A stretch of DNA of 64,000 nucleotides from Flavobacterium sp. 1 (GCF_002797935.1 NZ_PGER01000001.1:1984001-2048000), one strand, 5' to 3'. Positions 29,283-39,220 are shown, counted from the first letter of the stretch. Notes: generated by a model from the letters alone, not told the origin. A program made the numbers and translations.

Positions 29283-30397
29283 TATTTATTTAAACTTGCT
29301 TTTGTTTCTTTGATCGTTTTTAAATTACTTTCAGACAATGCATTTCCGTCGAAAAATGAAACACCAGCTGCTCCATTTTCTTTTGCCAGCAAAATAGCTT
29401 CTTTCAATTCTTCATCGTTTTTTAATCCCGGAATATAAATTCCTGTATTGATTTTCGTTTTCTTATTTTCCAAGTCTGCAGCACCTTGTTTTGTTGCGTA
29501 ACCCACCCAGTCAATTTCTTCATCATAAAAACTATGATAAATCATTGGATAAACTTCGTCTATATTCCATTTGTCCCAACGCTGACGTACCATGTGGTCT
29601 GCCATTTCCGGATAAGGAAATACTGCGGCAGTTAATTGTTTATTGTGTTTGTGAACAATTTTATACGCATCATCAACAACTGCTTTTATAGCATTTAATC
29701 TGAAGATTTTCCACTCCATATCAATGGATGTGTTATGGCTTTGTTTTGGATTTTTATGGTGGATTTTTTCAAATGCTTTTACACATTCATCACAATAGCA
29801 AAAATCGAATTGAGGTAATTCTACATCCTGAACTAAGTTGTATTTTGGCAATAAACTGATTGGTAAAAAGATGTCCGGAAAACGAATATAATCTAAATGA
29901 ACACTTTCTATTCCGTCTACTTTTGCTAATTCTTCAACCAAAGCTAAAACATGCTCTCTTGACTCTTTTCTGGTTGGACATAACCATTGGTAATAATCAA
30001 CATAAGGGCGGTTATCAAAGCAGGATTTTCCTTCTTTACTTACCTGATACCAGTCTGGATGCTGTAATGCAACAGAATCTCCAGGTCTGTTCATGGCCAT
30101 AATCCAAGCATGAACTTTTAGACCTTCTTTTTTAGCTAAAGGCACTATCCTTCTTAAGAGTTTTGGGTCTGCCCCAGTATTGATTAATACTTCATCGATT
30201 CCGGCGTCTTTGTATTTTTTGAACTCTTTTGTATAGTCTGCATCAGATTTTTTAGTATCTGCAGATGTCCAGACTCCAAATTTAAATCCTCTTTTTGCTG
30301 TTGTGTTTTTAACTTTTTCAGCAGTATTATTTTGGTAATCTGTGGCATTGAAGGATATAAAAAAATATCCTAATAGCAATAGTGTGATATATTTCAT
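29282..30397 (-). CDS. Family-10-like glycosylhydrolase (GHL10/DUF4015-type TIM barrel), unknown specificity
   Basis: A 371-residue protein with an N-terminal signal sequence (MKYITLLLLGYFFISFNA). The rest is a TIM barrel of the glycosyl-hydrolase-like GHL10 type: FGVWTSAD, DAGIDEVLINTGAD, LKVHAWIMAMNRPG, VDGIESVHLDYIRFPD (candidate catalytic Asp) and IDEVYPMIYHSFYDE. Family members are mostly uncharacterised or linked to cell-wall polysaccharides. A pair of cysteines in FCYCDECVKAFEK may form a metal site or disulfide. Its place between GH18 and GH92, sharing a 1-base overlap with the latter, implies a role in N-glycan breakdown that I cannot specify. Confidence 0.75.
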   Translation of the reverse strand: MKYITLLLLGYFFISFNATDYQNNTAEKVKNTTAKRGFKFGVWTSADTKKSDADYTKEFKKYKDAGIDEVLINTGADPKLLRRIVPLAKKEGLKVHAWIMAMNRPGDSVALQHPDWYQVSKEGKSCFDNRPYVDYYQWLCPTRKESREHVLALVEELAKVDGIESVHLDYIRFPDIFLPISLLPKYNLVQDVELPQFDFCYCDECVKAFEKIHHKNPKQSHNTSIDMEWKIFRLNAIKAVVDDAYKIVHKHNKQLTAAVFPYPEMADHMVRQRWDKWNIDEVYPMIYHSFYDEEIDWVGYATKQGAADLENKKTKINTGIYIPGLKNDEELKEAILLAKENGAAGVSFFDGNALSESNLKTIKETKASLNK

Positions 30398-30399
30398 AT

Positions 30400-31545
30400 T
30401 TAATTCGTTTCTTTTGTTTTACCTGCTCTTTCATATAGCTTGTTTAATAACTCCTGATTATTGTCTAAACTATATTCCCAGAACATAGCGCCACCTAATT
30501 TTTTTTGTTTAATAAATGCTGCCTTTAAAGCAATTTCTTTTGGAGTTTCATAAGAAATAAAAATATTGTCCTGAGCATTCCATAAATAAGATGCTTTTGC
30601 CGAATCATCATATAATTCCTGAAATTTTCCTGATTTCAATGCTGCTGTAATTTCCCAGGATGCCACAATAGCGCTTCCCGTTAAAGCTGATTGGTATAAG
30701 CCATTATTCGCAGCTGTTACTTTTTCCCACTTTCTTCCATAAAAAGGGAGTCCTAAAATAAGCTTGTTAGCAGGAACACCTTCTTTTAAAAATTTATCTA
30801 CTGACTCACTAATACTATTTCCGCCAAATTTTTCTTCTTTTGAAGGATATAAATTAGCGTGATGTCCGGTTTGATAAAACCAACCGTTGTAAAAATCGTA
30901 ACACATTAGATTTATAAAATCAAGATATTGATGTGCTTTTTTCAAATCAGTATGATTGAGATATTCCTGATCTGATCCTGCTGCAATACTGAGTAAATAA
31001 TGTTTATTATCCGTTTTAGTTTCAATTTCTAATTGTTTACGCAATTCTCCTAATAACAAAGTAAAATTTTCTTTGTCTGAAGGTCTAAAAGCGTTGTCCT
31101 CTGCACGTTGTCCGGGAAATTCCCAATCAATATCAATCCCGTCAAAACCATAAGCTTTCATTAGTTTAACAGCACTTTTAGCAAATTTTTCTCTTGATTC
31201 GGCATAAGCAGCTATGTTTGAAAATTGATCTGACCAAACCCAGCCACCAATAGAATACAATACTTTTAAATCAGGATTTTGCTTTTTAAGTGCCATTATA
31301 GTTTCTATTTTAGCCTTATCTGTAGCCAGCTCAAACTGAACATTACCATCAACAATATTAGCAAAGGCATAATTAAGATGAGTTAACTTGCCCCCATCAA
31401 TTTTTGACGGATCAAAATTCTCGTAGCCGGCAACATATCCAATTATTTTAAAATTCTCTTTGGATTGATTTTGTTTTTTTTCTAATGAAGAACAAGCAAA
31501 AAAAATACTAATAATCAGGATTAAAAAAACTGATTTTATTGCCAT
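30400..31545 (-). CDS. GH18 lipoprotein, putative endo-beta-N-acetylglucosaminidase/chitinase
   Basis: I start at 31545, where MAIKSVFLILIISIFFAC gives a lipoprotein signal (lipobox IFFAC); an upstream in-frame ATG at 31572 adds nine residues that spoil it. The GH18 hallmarks are LTHLNYAFANI, VLYSIGGW and FDGIDIDWEFPG, with the catalytic Glu at about residue 142, plus FINLMCYDFYNGW and GGAMFWEYSLDNN. GH18 includes chitinases and ENGases that cleave the chitobiose core of N-glycans. In this locus an ENGase role fits with the Man-GlcNAc phosphorylase encoded upstream, but the sequence as a whole looks like a generic chitinase-type GH18. It ends two bases before the next start. Confidence 0.87.
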   Translation of the reverse strand: MAIKSVFLILIISIFFACSSLEKKQNQSKENFKIIGYVAGYENFDPSKIDGGKLTHLNYAFANIVDGNVQFELATDKAKIETIMALKKQNPDLKVLYSIGGWVWSDQFSNIAAYAESREKFAKSAVKLMKAYGFDGIDIDWEFPGQRAEDNAFRPSDKENFTLLLGELRKQLEIETKTDNKHYLLSIAAGSDQEYLNHTDLKKAHQYLDFINLMCYDFYNGWFYQTGHHANLYPSKEEKFGGNSISESVDKFLKEGVPANKLILGLPFYGRKWEKVTAANNGLYQSALTGSAIVASWEITAALKSGKFQELYDDSAKASYLWNAQDNIFISYETPKEIALKAAFIKQKKLGGAMFWEYSLDNNQELLNKLYERAGKTKETN

Positions 31546-31592
31546 ATTATGTTGTTTAAAATGAATCATCAATGATAATTTGTCTGTTTTTT

Positions 31593-32657
31593 TTACTTTA
31601 AGAACTGACCATCTTCTCGTATAATAAAAATTTGATTTGAGAAAGGACTTTTTACTGAAATATTATATCCTGAGGCATGATTTTCAAAAATAGGTTTTAA
31701 AATTTTATTATCCACGCTGATAGTTTCTTTTGTAAGAGCAGTTAGTGATTTTGCCCAGACTTTATTTTTTTGAAAATATTCTTTCTGGGCTCTGTATAAA
31801 TTGTAAAGTTCCCATTTCACTTTTTCGTCCTGCGGAATTTTAAAAGTGTCTTTTTCTTCTTTTGAAGAGAAATAAACATACCCCCATTTTTCAGGTTCAT
31901 GCATATTGATTACTCCCATTGGCGACCAAACCCAATTGTATTCGGGCAAAAATTTTCCTTCAGAATCTTTTTTTCGTTCGTAAGTATTGTTTATTACCGT
32001 GTGCTGCCAATTTACCCTTGAGAAATTGACACGCCAGAACTTATCTACTGGAACATTTTTGTCAAAGTAAGACGTTTTATAAGATGCCCAGGGAATCGCC
32101 ATTTCTAGAATCCAACCTTCATCAACATCGTTTGGATTATTAAGCGTTCCGTTAATTTTTACCGCTGATTTAAGCCCTGGAATATTCCAGTCATTTAATA
32201 CAACATTGTCATTTTCTCTATATGGTTTTGACAGAAACAGATCCCAAGCTGTATTTAAAGCATTAATTTCTAATTCATAATAGTTAAAAGTGTCACTATC
32301 AGGATCTATGAAAACTTCAAAATCGTTGTTGTAAAAAATAATGGTGTCACGTTGTTTTAAATTAGCCCAAACATGCGGCTCATCAATTTTAGCCAATATA
32401 TAAAAATTAGTTTCATCCCAGAGCATTTTAACTTTTGTTGCGTATTTTGGTCTTTCGTTATTGGATATATCTTCAAAAAGATCAGTCCAATCTGCTTTAT
32501 TCCATGAAATATCAGATTCATCTCCGTCAATTACAATCGGATTTGAAGTTTTAGCGGCCACGTAGGTTTTAGGTATAATTGTATTTTTCGATTGTGAATA
32601 TCCACTAATCGAAATAAACCCTAAAGCGATTGTTAACCATTGAATTTTTAAACGCAT
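31593..32657 (-). CDS. Secreted carbohydrate-binding family 9-like protein
   Basis: A 354-residue protein with a signal peptide ending SGYSQ. PIVIDGDESDISWNKADWTDLFEDI and the following strands (KMLWDETNFYILAKIDEPHVWANL, NNDFEVFIDPDSDTFNYYELEINALN) are typical of CBM9-like beta-sandwich domains (residues 30-250). No catalytic signature is visible. Proteins of this type are common in Bacteroidota PULs and are presumed to bind glycan at the surface or in the periplasm. It starts 7 bases after the GH130 stop and is part of the long operon. Confidence 0.8.
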   Translation of the reverse strand: MRLKIQWLTIALGFISISGYSQSKNTIIPKTYVAAKTSNPIVIDGDESDISWNKADWTDLFEDISNNERPKYATKVKMLWDETNFYILAKIDEPHVWANLKQRDTIIFYNNDFEVFIDPDSDTFNYYELEINALNTAWDLFLSKPYRENDNVVLNDWNIPGLKSAVKINGTLNNPNDVDEGWILEMAIPWASYKTSYFDKNVPVDKFWRVNFSRVNWQHTVINNTYERKKDSEGKFLPEYNWVWSPMGVINMHEPEKWGYVYFSSKEEKDTFKIPQDEKVKWELYNLYRAQKEYFQKNKVWAKSLTALTKETISVDNKILKPIFENHASGYNISVKSPFSNQIFIIREDGQFLK

Positions 32658-32664
32658 ACTTTTT

Positions 32665-33630
32665 CTATAAACTGTTTTCTTTTGTAAACTGAATTACTTC
32701 GCTTAATTTACCAAATGCAAGTGCCACAACTGTATCTGCCGCACCATAATATACGGCTAATTTATCTTCTTCTAAGCTATGTAAGGCGGCACATGGGAAA
32801 ACTACATTTGGAACATCTCCAACCATTTCATAAATTTCTGCTGGTCCTAATAAATAAGGCTGTGTTCTGTATTTTACTTTGTCCGGTGAATCGACATCTA
32901 AAAGCGCTGATCCCATTGCGTAACGGAAACCGTTGCAGGTATTAATAACGCCGTGGTAGATCATTAACCAGCCTTCTTTAGTAAGAATTGGGATTGGTCC
33001 TGCTCCAACTTTGGTACACTGCCATGCACTGTCTTCAAAAGGAGTTGGTTTCATCACGAGTCTGTGTTCACCCCAATATTTCATATCCGGGCTGTAGCTA
33101 ATCCAAATATCTCCAAAAGGTGTGTGTCCGTTATCACTCGGGCGGCTTAACATGGCGTATTTTCCGTTTATTTTTTGTGGAAACAAAACTCCGTTTCTAT
33201 TGAACGGTAAAAAGGCATTCTCGCATTGAAAAAATTCTTTGAAGTCAAATGTATATCCAATACCAATTGTTGGTCCGTTATATCCGTTACACCAGGTTAT
33301 CCAATAGCGGTCTTCGATAAAAACAACACGAGGATCGTATTTATAAGCCGATTCGATCATTTCAGTATTACCTGACTGCATTACAATTGGTTCATGATTA
33401 ATATCCCAATCGATTCCGTTTTTACTAAAACCAGCAAAAATATTCATTTGAACTGCTTTATTATCACATCTGAAAACACCTGCAAATCCGTCTCCAAAAG
33501 GAACTACTGCACTATTAAAAATACTGTTTGATGATGGTATAGCGTATCTGTCAATAATTGGATTTTCAGAATATCTCCACATTACGTCATTGCTGTTTTC
33601 GGGTTTGTCTTGCCAAGGAATTGTACTCAT
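32665..33630 (-). CDS. GH130 beta-1,4-mannoside phosphorylase (probable Man-GlcNAc phosphorylase)
   Basis: A 321-residue five-bladed propeller enzyme without signal peptide, hence cytoplasmic. GH130 enzymes phosphorolyse beta-1,4-mannosides. Landmarks are [23 protein letters not shown] at the N-terminus, [24 protein letters not shown] carrying the catalytic Asp, [20 protein letters not shown], and [14 protein letters not shown]. The length and the N-terminal motif are those of the GH130_2-type group, which includes the Bacteroides enzyme that splits 4-O-beta-mannosyl-GlcNAc into mannose-1-phosphate and GlcNAc. That linkage is exactly the core of N-glycans, so the assignment fits the locus well. 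Its start lies just after a MITE-like repeat. Confidence 0.9.
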   Translation of the reverse strand: MSTIPWQDKPENSNDVMWRYSENPIIDRYAIPSSNSIFNSAVVPFGDGFAGVFRCDNKAVQMNIFAGFSKNGIDWDINHEPIVMQSGNTEMIESAYKYDPRVVFIEDRYWITWCNGYNGPTIGIGYTFDFKEFFQCENAFLPFNRNGVLFPQKINGKYAMLSRPSDNGHTPFGDIWISYSPDMKYWGEHRLVMKPTPFEDSAWQCTKVGAGPIPILTKEGWLMIYHGVINTCNGFRYAMGSALLDVDSPDKVKYRTQPYLLGPAEIYEMVGDVPNVVFPCAALHSLEEDKLAVYYGAADTVVALAFGKLSEVIQFTKENSL

Positions 33631-33670
33631 GCTTTCTTTATTATTATAGTTTGTTTAATCTTTATCTTTA

Positions 33671-33809
33671 TTTAAACACATAGAAACATAGATTTCATAG
33701 CTTAAAAAGGCGTTTCACTTGCATTAAAACACATAGCTATGTGTGAGAAACTAGTTTCTTTTATATTCTTTTTTTTACACATATAAGCCTATGTTTCTAT
33801 GTGTTTAAA
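33671..33809. repeat. MITE-like element (family A) with perfect 21-bp terminal inverted repeats
   Basis: The first 21 bases (33671-33691, beginning TTTAAACACATAG) are the exact reverse complement of the last 21 (33789-33809). Inside lie a 16-base perfect palindrome (ACACATAGCTATGTGT, 33729-33744) and the AAAAGGCGTTTCACTT block shared with the copy at 25851. There is no coding capacity. It occupies the 191-base gap between the symporter and the GH130 gene, so it is transcribed with the operon and would form a long hairpin in the mRNA. Confidence 0.85.
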
Positions 33810-33821
33810 ATTTTCTAATTA

Positions 33822-35699
33822 CTAATCTTCTATTTTTCTAACTTTATCCAACCAAGTAAATTTCAAGATCGTAGTCGTTACTAAAAACACAACTAGTGCC
33901 GTAATTGCCTTTGGATAATCTCTGATGATGAAAAATATCGGAAGCAAAATCATACTTGACTGCCATACAATCCCGATCACACAATTCAGCATATCTTTCC
34001 AGAAATCATTATTTTTTTCGAAAGTCTGATCTTCAGTTTTTAATATTTTATAAACCGGATTCCACCAGCCCCAAGGTCTTACGTTTTTGTAAAAAGATTT
34101 CAAAACTTCCATATCTGTAGGTTTGCTTAAAAAAGTTCCTAAAAGACACCCCAAAATAGAAAACCCAAATATTAATGGAAACAAGTAAATGGCTTGTACT
34201 TGTGCTAGATCATATAAAAATGATCCTTCTGTTAAACTTCCTTTGGCCTGACCTAAAGCAAATTGTAAAGAAGCAATGATCAATCCGGCGAACATTCCCC
34301 AGAAATAACCCCAGCCGTTAAAACGCCACCAAATCCATTTTAAGAAATTTGCTGCTACGTAACCTCCGTATAATGCACTTGTAATCCATAACGTCAATGA
34401 ATTAATTGAGTCTGCAAAGAATCCCATAAAAACGCCTAAACCAACAACCAGAAAAGAAGAAATCTGACTTACTTTTATATAATGTGCATTTGAAGCAACC
34501 GGTTTAAAGTACTTTTTATAAATATCATTCACGATATACGCCGGTCCTGCATTTACAAAAGCTGAAAATCCAGACATGAAAGCAGCTAATAAACCAGCCA
34601 ATAAAATTCCTTTAATTCCAACAGGAATGTATAAATTGACCACTTTTGGCATTAATAACTCTAAATCAGCTCCTGTTAATCCTGTATTCGCATTCAGCTG
34701 CGGTGCCAAATTTATCAAAGCAATTACAACGATTCCAGTAATTAATAAATATCTTGGAATGAATAAAATTAAGTTCGTAAAACCACTCATATAAGCCGCT
34801 TCTTTTACCGATTTGGTAGAAAGTACTCTTTGTAAATCATAACTTGGGGTTGGACCTGCGATACTGGCGAAGAAACCTTTGAACAAAGTCATTCCTATAA
34901 AAGCGCCAAACATTTTGTACCCTTCAGAATCAATTAAATTATTGAAAGTTTGAAACTTATCACTCCATTGGGTTTCAAATTGCCAGCCGAAGAAAACATT
35001 TTTCCACTCTTCTGTAATAACCGAATTTATCTGAATATCTGTATAGTTAATAAAAGCGTAACCAGCAATTAAAACACTGGCAACAATCATAATTAAATAT
35101 TGTACAACCTCTGTTGCTACTACAGAGAACATTCCGCCTTTTACAGTGTAAATTGTCGTTAAAAGAATAATAATCAAAGCATAAGAACGCTCTGAAGTCA
35201 GCAAAATTAAATCACCGTAATGAAGCGTTAAATCCCAAGGAAGAATGATGGTTATAAATTTCCCTATTCCTTCAAAAAAGTAAGCGATAAAACCAATGGT
35301 AGAAATAATGGCAAAAATAGCCACAATAATATGTGATGCTTTTCCGGCTCTGTCGCTTCCAAAGCGGGTTAAAATCCATTCAGAACCTGTCATTACTTTT
35401 GATCTTCTGATCCAGACTGCAAGAAACATCATCACGAAAATCTGATTCCATATCGGCCAAAGCCACATAAACATGAAACTTTTTACACCATACAAAAATA
35501 GCACTCCAATCATCCAGGAAGTTCCTGAAACATCAAACATTCCTGATCCGTTGCTTAGACCTAAAAGATACCATTTTATTGTTTTTCCGCCAAGGAAATA
35601 ATCATCTAATCCTTTTGATGCTTTTCTTGAAATCCAAATTCCTATACCTACTGAGAGCAAAATATAAGCTACGATGATTGATACGTCAATGATATCCAT
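33822..35699 (-). CDS. Sodium/solute symporter (SSS family), sugar transporter
   Basis: A 625-residue membrane protein with about 13-14 hydrophobic helices, starting DIIDVSIIVAYILLSVGIGIWISRK. ASKGLDDYFLGGKTIKWYLLGLSNGSGMFDVSG is the SSS signature near residue 30, and GILLAGLLAAFMSGFSAFVNAGPAYIVNDIYKKY (about 375-410) contains the family sodium-site helix. Members in Bacteroidota glycan loci take up monosaccharides or small oligosaccharides across the inner membrane with Na+. Here Man-GlcNAc for the adjoining GH130 phosphorylase, mannose or GlcNAc are the likely substrates. It lies 33 bases after the first GH92 gene. Confidence 0.92.
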   Translation of the reverse strand: MDIIDVSIIVAYILLSVGIGIWISRKASKGLDDYFLGGKTIKWYLLGLSNGSGMFDVSGTSWMIGVLFLYGVKSFMFMWLWPIWNQIFVMMFLAVWIRRSKVMTGSEWILTRFGSDRAGKASHIIVAIFAIISTIGFIAYFFEGIGKFITIILPWDLTLHYGDLILLTSERSYALIIILLTTIYTVKGGMFSVVATEVVQYLIMIVASVLIAGYAFINYTDIQINSVITEEWKNVFFGWQFETQWSDKFQTFNNLIDSEGYKMFGAFIGMTLFKGFFASIAGPTPSYDLQRVLSTKSVKEAAYMSGFTNLILFIPRYLLITGIVVIALINLAPQLNANTGLTGADLELLMPKVVNLYIPVGIKGILLAGLLAAFMSGFSAFVNAGPAYIVNDIYKKYFKPVASNAHYIKVSQISSFLVVGLGVFMGFFADSINSLTLWITSALYGGYVAANFLKWIWWRFNGWGYFWGMFAGLIIASLQFALGQAKGSLTEGSFLYDLAQVQAIYLFPLIFGFSILGCLLGTFLSKPTDMEVLKSFYKNVRPWGWWNPVYKILKTEDQTFEKNNDFWKDMLNCVIGIVWQSSMILLPIFFIIRDYPKAITALVVFLVTTTILKFTWLDKVRKIED

Positions 35700-35732
35700 T
35701 AATTTTTATTTATTAATTAGTTAAATGGTTTG

Positions 35733-37976
35733 CTATTTTTTTAATCCCCAGCTTTTATTTGGCTGTGCTCCCATTACAAAATGTAAAACTCCGCCTTTTA
35801 AAATCTGTTGGTGCGTAATTGCTGTTTGATTGAATTCGGAGCCATTTAGTGCTACTGATTGTATATAAAAGTTTTTGTCTGAAACATTTTCTGCTTCAAT
35901 TACAAAAGTTTTTCCGCCTTCAAGATTGATTGTTGCTTTTTCAAAAATTGGACTTCCAATTTCGTATTCTCCCGAAGCTGGATTCATAGGATATAGTCCC
36001 ATAGAACTGAAAACATACCAGGCCGACATTTGTCCGCAGTCTTCATTACCGCTCAATCCGTTTGGCGTTGTATTGTATTGCGTGTCTAAAATATGACGTA
36101 CCCAATATTGCGTTCTCCAAGGCTGATTAGCATGATTGAACATGTAAGCTATATGATGGCTTGGCTCATTTCCGTGTGCGTATTGCCCAATTAACCCTGA
36201 AATATCTGCAGAAACATTGCTTCCTGTAATTTCTGAGCTCTCTGTAAATAACTGTTCTAAACGTTTTGCAAAAACTTCATCACTTCCGTGAAGCGAAATT
36301 AAATTGTCTACATTCTGTGGTACAAACCAGCTGTGCTGCCAGGCGTTTCCTTCGGTATAATCTGTATGTTCTCTGTGGTTGGAATGTTTGGGATCGAAAG
36401 GCTCATTCCACGATTTTCCATCTTCCGCTTTTCCTCTCATAAACCCAGTTTTTGAATCAAATAAATATTGATAAGCCTGAGAACGTTTTAGAAAAAATTG
36501 ATAATCATCACTTTTGCCTAAAGCTTTGGCCATTTGAGCCACACACCAATCGTCATAAGCATACTCTAAAGTAATTGTTACTGATTCATCAAGTAAATTA
36601 TAAGGAATGTAGCCGTATTTTTTGTAGAAATTCAAGCCGCGTTCATCCTGCATCATTGTAGCTTTCATAGCTTCGTATGCCTTTTCAGCATCAAAACCTT
36701 TGATGCCTTTTTGGTACGCATCAACAATTACAGGAATTGAATGATAACCCGTCATTGTATTGGTTTCATTGGCGTAGAGTGTCCAGACCGGTAATATCTT
36801 TTTGGTATCGTAATAGATTAACATTGAGTTTACAATATCTGAAACTCTATCCGGAGCCAATAAGGTAAGTAAAGGATTTTCAGCCCTAAAAGTATCCCAT
36901 AGTGATAAGGTCGAGTAAGCGGTATAACCTTTTGCAGCAACAATTTGGTCATCCTCTTTTCTAAATTCTCCGTTTTTATCACTATAGGTTACAGGTGCTA
37001 ATTGTGCATGATACATTGCAGTATAAAACATTGTTTTTAATGAATCAACGGGTGTTTCTACTGTAATTTTACTCAAAGCAGTACTCCAGATTGTGGCTGC
37101 CTGAGATTTTGTTTTTTCGAAAGTTGATTTTTCTCCGTCCAGATTATCTTTTGCATTATCCGCACTTACAGATGACAAGGCCACTTTTACAAATAATTCA
37201 TTTGTATTATTTGTATTGAAAAATAATTGTGTTGCTGTATTTTCTCCATCTGCTTTATTTCCTGTAACAATTTGTTTATTAGCAAGTAAAATGGATTCTG
37301 AAATTGGTTTTGAAAATTTTGCCACGAAAAACACTTTCTGATTTTTTGCCCATCCGGTACTAAAACGATACCCGCTTATGGTATATTCATCTTCAATTGT
37401 AATTCTTGTTTTCAGGGTTTTGTCCCAATTAATGGCAAATCCAAGATCGATTACGACCGATTGTTTATCATTTTCTACAAATGTATATTTATGGAAGGCA
37501 GTTCTTTGGGATGAAGTTAATTCTACATTGATTTTAGGGTCTTCAAGAAAAACCTGATAAGAGCCCGGTGCCGCTTTTTCATTAACATGACTATAGGAAG
37601 ATTTATAAGGTAATTGATCGCGTGAAGTTGTTTTTGTTGTTAAATCGACTTTTTTATTTGTCGGCATGAATAAGATATCTGCCAAATCTCCAATTCCAGT
37701 TCCGCTTAAATGCAGATGACTGAAACCAGCAACAATAGAATCCGAATGATGATAACCCGAACACCAATCCCAGCTTGAAATTCCATTGTCTGGGCTTACC
37801 TGCAGCATTCCAAATGGAACTGTTGCTCCCGGATAAGTATGCCCGTGACCACCAGTACCAATAAAAGGATCAACATAGTTGACAAAAAGTGTTTTGTGAT
37901 TGTGATTTTTGTTTACATTTATTTTGCAACTTGCAGCTAAAATAACAAGCAAAACCAGCAGGGTAAAATTCTTCAT
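35733..37976 (-). CDS. GH92 alpha-mannosidase (lipoprotein), first gene of the long operon
   Basis: I start at 37976 because MKNFTLLVLLVILAASCKINV is a textbook lipoprotein signal; the frame extends to 38018 but those 14 residues precede it and are charged. The mature protein has all GH92 landmarks: FVNYVDPFIGTGGHGHTYPGA, HLHLSGTGIGDLAD, SLWDTFRAENPL, MTGYHSIPVIVDAYQKG and GNEDCGQMSAWYVFSSMGLYP. It is a close paralogue of the GH92 protein at 27048. As leader gene of the operon it lies opposite the LytS-type kinase, and a degenerate copy of the shared PUL element is 60 bases upstream. Confidence 0.93.
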   Translation of the reverse strand: MKNFTLLVLLVILAASCKINVNKNHNHKTLFVNYVDPFIGTGGHGHTYPGATVPFGMLQVSPDNGISSWDWCSGYHHSDSIVAGFSHLHLSGTGIGDLADILFMPTNKKVDLTTKTTSRDQLPYKSSYSHVNEKAAPGSYQVFLEDPKINVELTSSQRTAFHKYTFVENDKQSVVIDLGFAINWDKTLKTRITIEDEYTISGYRFSTGWAKNQKVFFVAKFSKPISESILLANKQIVTGNKADGENTATQLFFNTNNTNELFVKVALSSVSADNAKDNLDGEKSTFEKTKSQAATIWSTALSKITVETPVDSLKTMFYTAMYHAQLAPVTYSDKNGEFRKEDDQIVAAKGYTAYSTLSLWDTFRAENPLLTLLAPDRVSDIVNSMLIYYDTKKILPVWTLYANETNTMTGYHSIPVIVDAYQKGIKGFDAEKAYEAMKATMMQDERGLNFYKKYGYIPYNLLDESVTITLEYAYDDWCVAQMAKALGKSDDYQFFLKRSQAYQYLFDSKTGFMRGKAEDGKSWNEPFDPKHSNHREHTDYTEGNAWQHSWFVPQNVDNLISLHGSDEVFAKRLEQLFTESSEITGSNVSADISGLIGQYAHGNEPSHHIAYMFNHANQPWRTQYWVRHILDTQYNTTPNGLSGNEDCGQMSAWYVFSSMGLYPMNPASGEYEIGSPIFEKATINLEGGKTFVIEAENVSDKNFYIQSVALNGSEFNQTAITHQQILKGGVLHFVMGAQPNKSWGLKK

Positions 37977-38035
37977 ATTTAACAATCTTAATTTAACTTT
38001 AAAATTAAACAAATTCAACTTTTATTTAATAGTAA

Positions 38036-38049
38036 TTTAGACGGACAAC
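38036..38049 (-). promoter_or_regulatory. Shared PUL promoter element, GH92 operon copy (degenerate)
   Basis: Minus strand GTTGTCCGTCTAAA, 11 of 14 positions identical to the GH29 copy GTTGTTGGTCGAAA. It is 60 bases upstream of the preferred GH92 start, followed after 18 bases by the -7-like TGAATTTG. It sits in the intergenic region shared with the kinase gene, so it could also influence that gene. The weaker match makes it the least certain of the four. Confidence 0.4.
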
Positions 38050-38098
38050 ATATAAACTAAGATAAACATCAAAAAATTCACAAAAGCATATCATTATT

Positions 38099-39157
38099 AT
38101 GAATTTAAATTCCAGCAAATTATATCGATTACCATTACATTATCACATCTTTTTTTGGCTTACTTACTTTTTATTTAACACATTTCGTTGGGGAAGCTAT
38201 TTTAATGATTATCTGTATTCATTAAAAACAAACTTATTGGGCTTTCCTATTCACATGACATTATGTTATCTGAATATCTTAATATTTATGCCTTATTTGG
38301 TTTATCGAAAAAAATATCTTCTATATGTCCTTGCGGTTTTATCCTCCATATTTATAATGGTATTTATAAAATTTAATCTCACATACTTATTAATAACGCA
38401 TAACGTCTGGCCCGAAGGACCTGAAACTATCGATAAATTAACACTCAATTATACTATAGACATGATGATGGGGGAACTCTATGTAATCACCTTTGTGACA
38501 GCAATTAAGATTACATTCGATTTTTTGAATGAACAAAGAAGGGTAACCGATCTTGAAAAATCTCAATTAGAAACAGAATTGCTTTTTCTTAAATCTCAAA
38601 TTTCTCCACATTTTTTCTTCAATACCCTCAACAATATTTATTCTTTATCGGTAGAAAAATCAAATAAAACTCCAAAAATTGTTCTCAAACTTTCTGAATT
38701 AATGCGTTACATGCTGTACGAAACAAAGAATAAGAAACAAACTTTAGAAAACGAAATACTTTGCATACAAAATTACCTGGACTTAGAAAGAATTAGAAAT
38801 GATGACCGATTAGAAGTTAATATGTATATTTCAGGAGACATTCATGATAAAGAAATTAGTCCTATCATACTGCTCACCTTTATTGAGAATGCATTTAAAC
38901 ATGGTGTGAACAAGAACACCGGAGCAGTTATAATCGACATCAATTTTAAGATTAAAGGTGATTTTTTGCATTTCACAATTACTAACCCAATGCCCGAAAT
39001 TACTGAACATAAAGATAATTTTAACAAGTCTAGCGGTATAGGTTTAGAAAATGTTAAAAAAAGGCTTGAATTAGGTTATAATAAAAGCGATTATAAGCTT
39101 TCATTTAAAAATAAAAAGGATATTTTTGTTGCAAAGCTTGTAATTAAAGTATCTTAA
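38099..39157 (+). CDS. LytS-type sensor histidine kinase
   Basis: A 352-residue inner-membrane kinase. Four hydrophobic segments fall at about residues 12-30, 45-68, 74-98 and 118-140, with almost no periplasmic sensor domain. A short coiled region (EQRRVTDLEKSQLETELLFLKSQ) leads to the His_kinase domain with SQISPHFFFNTLNNI; His171 is the predicted phosphorylation site. The ATPase domain follows (ILLTFIENAFKHG, GIGLENVKKRLELGY). The response regulator begins 63 bases downstream, so they form a pair. Being divergent from the GH92 operon, it is the natural regulator of the PUL. The signal is not evident from sequence. Confidence 0.92.
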   Translation: MNLNSSKLYRLPLHYHIFFWLTYFLFNTFRWGSYFNDYLYSLKTNLLGFPIHMTLCYLNILIFMPYLVYRKKYLLYVLAVLSSIFIMVFIKFNLTYLLITHNVWPEGPETIDKLTLNYTIDMMMGELYVITFVTAIKITFDFLNEQRRVTDLEKSQLETELLFLKSQISPHFFFNTLNNIYSLSVEKSNKTPKIVLKLSELMRYMLYETKNKKQTLENEILCIQNYLDLERIRNDDRLEVNMYISGDIHDKEISPIILLTFIENAFKHGVNKNTGAVIIDINFKIKGDFLHFTITNPMPEITEHKDNFNKSSGIGLENVKKRLELGYNKSDYKLSFKNKKDIFVAKLVIKVS

Positions 39158-39220
39158 AAACAATTTTCTCTCTTTTTACAACTACTAAATTTATTTCTCT
39201 CAAAAAAAACATAAATAGTA

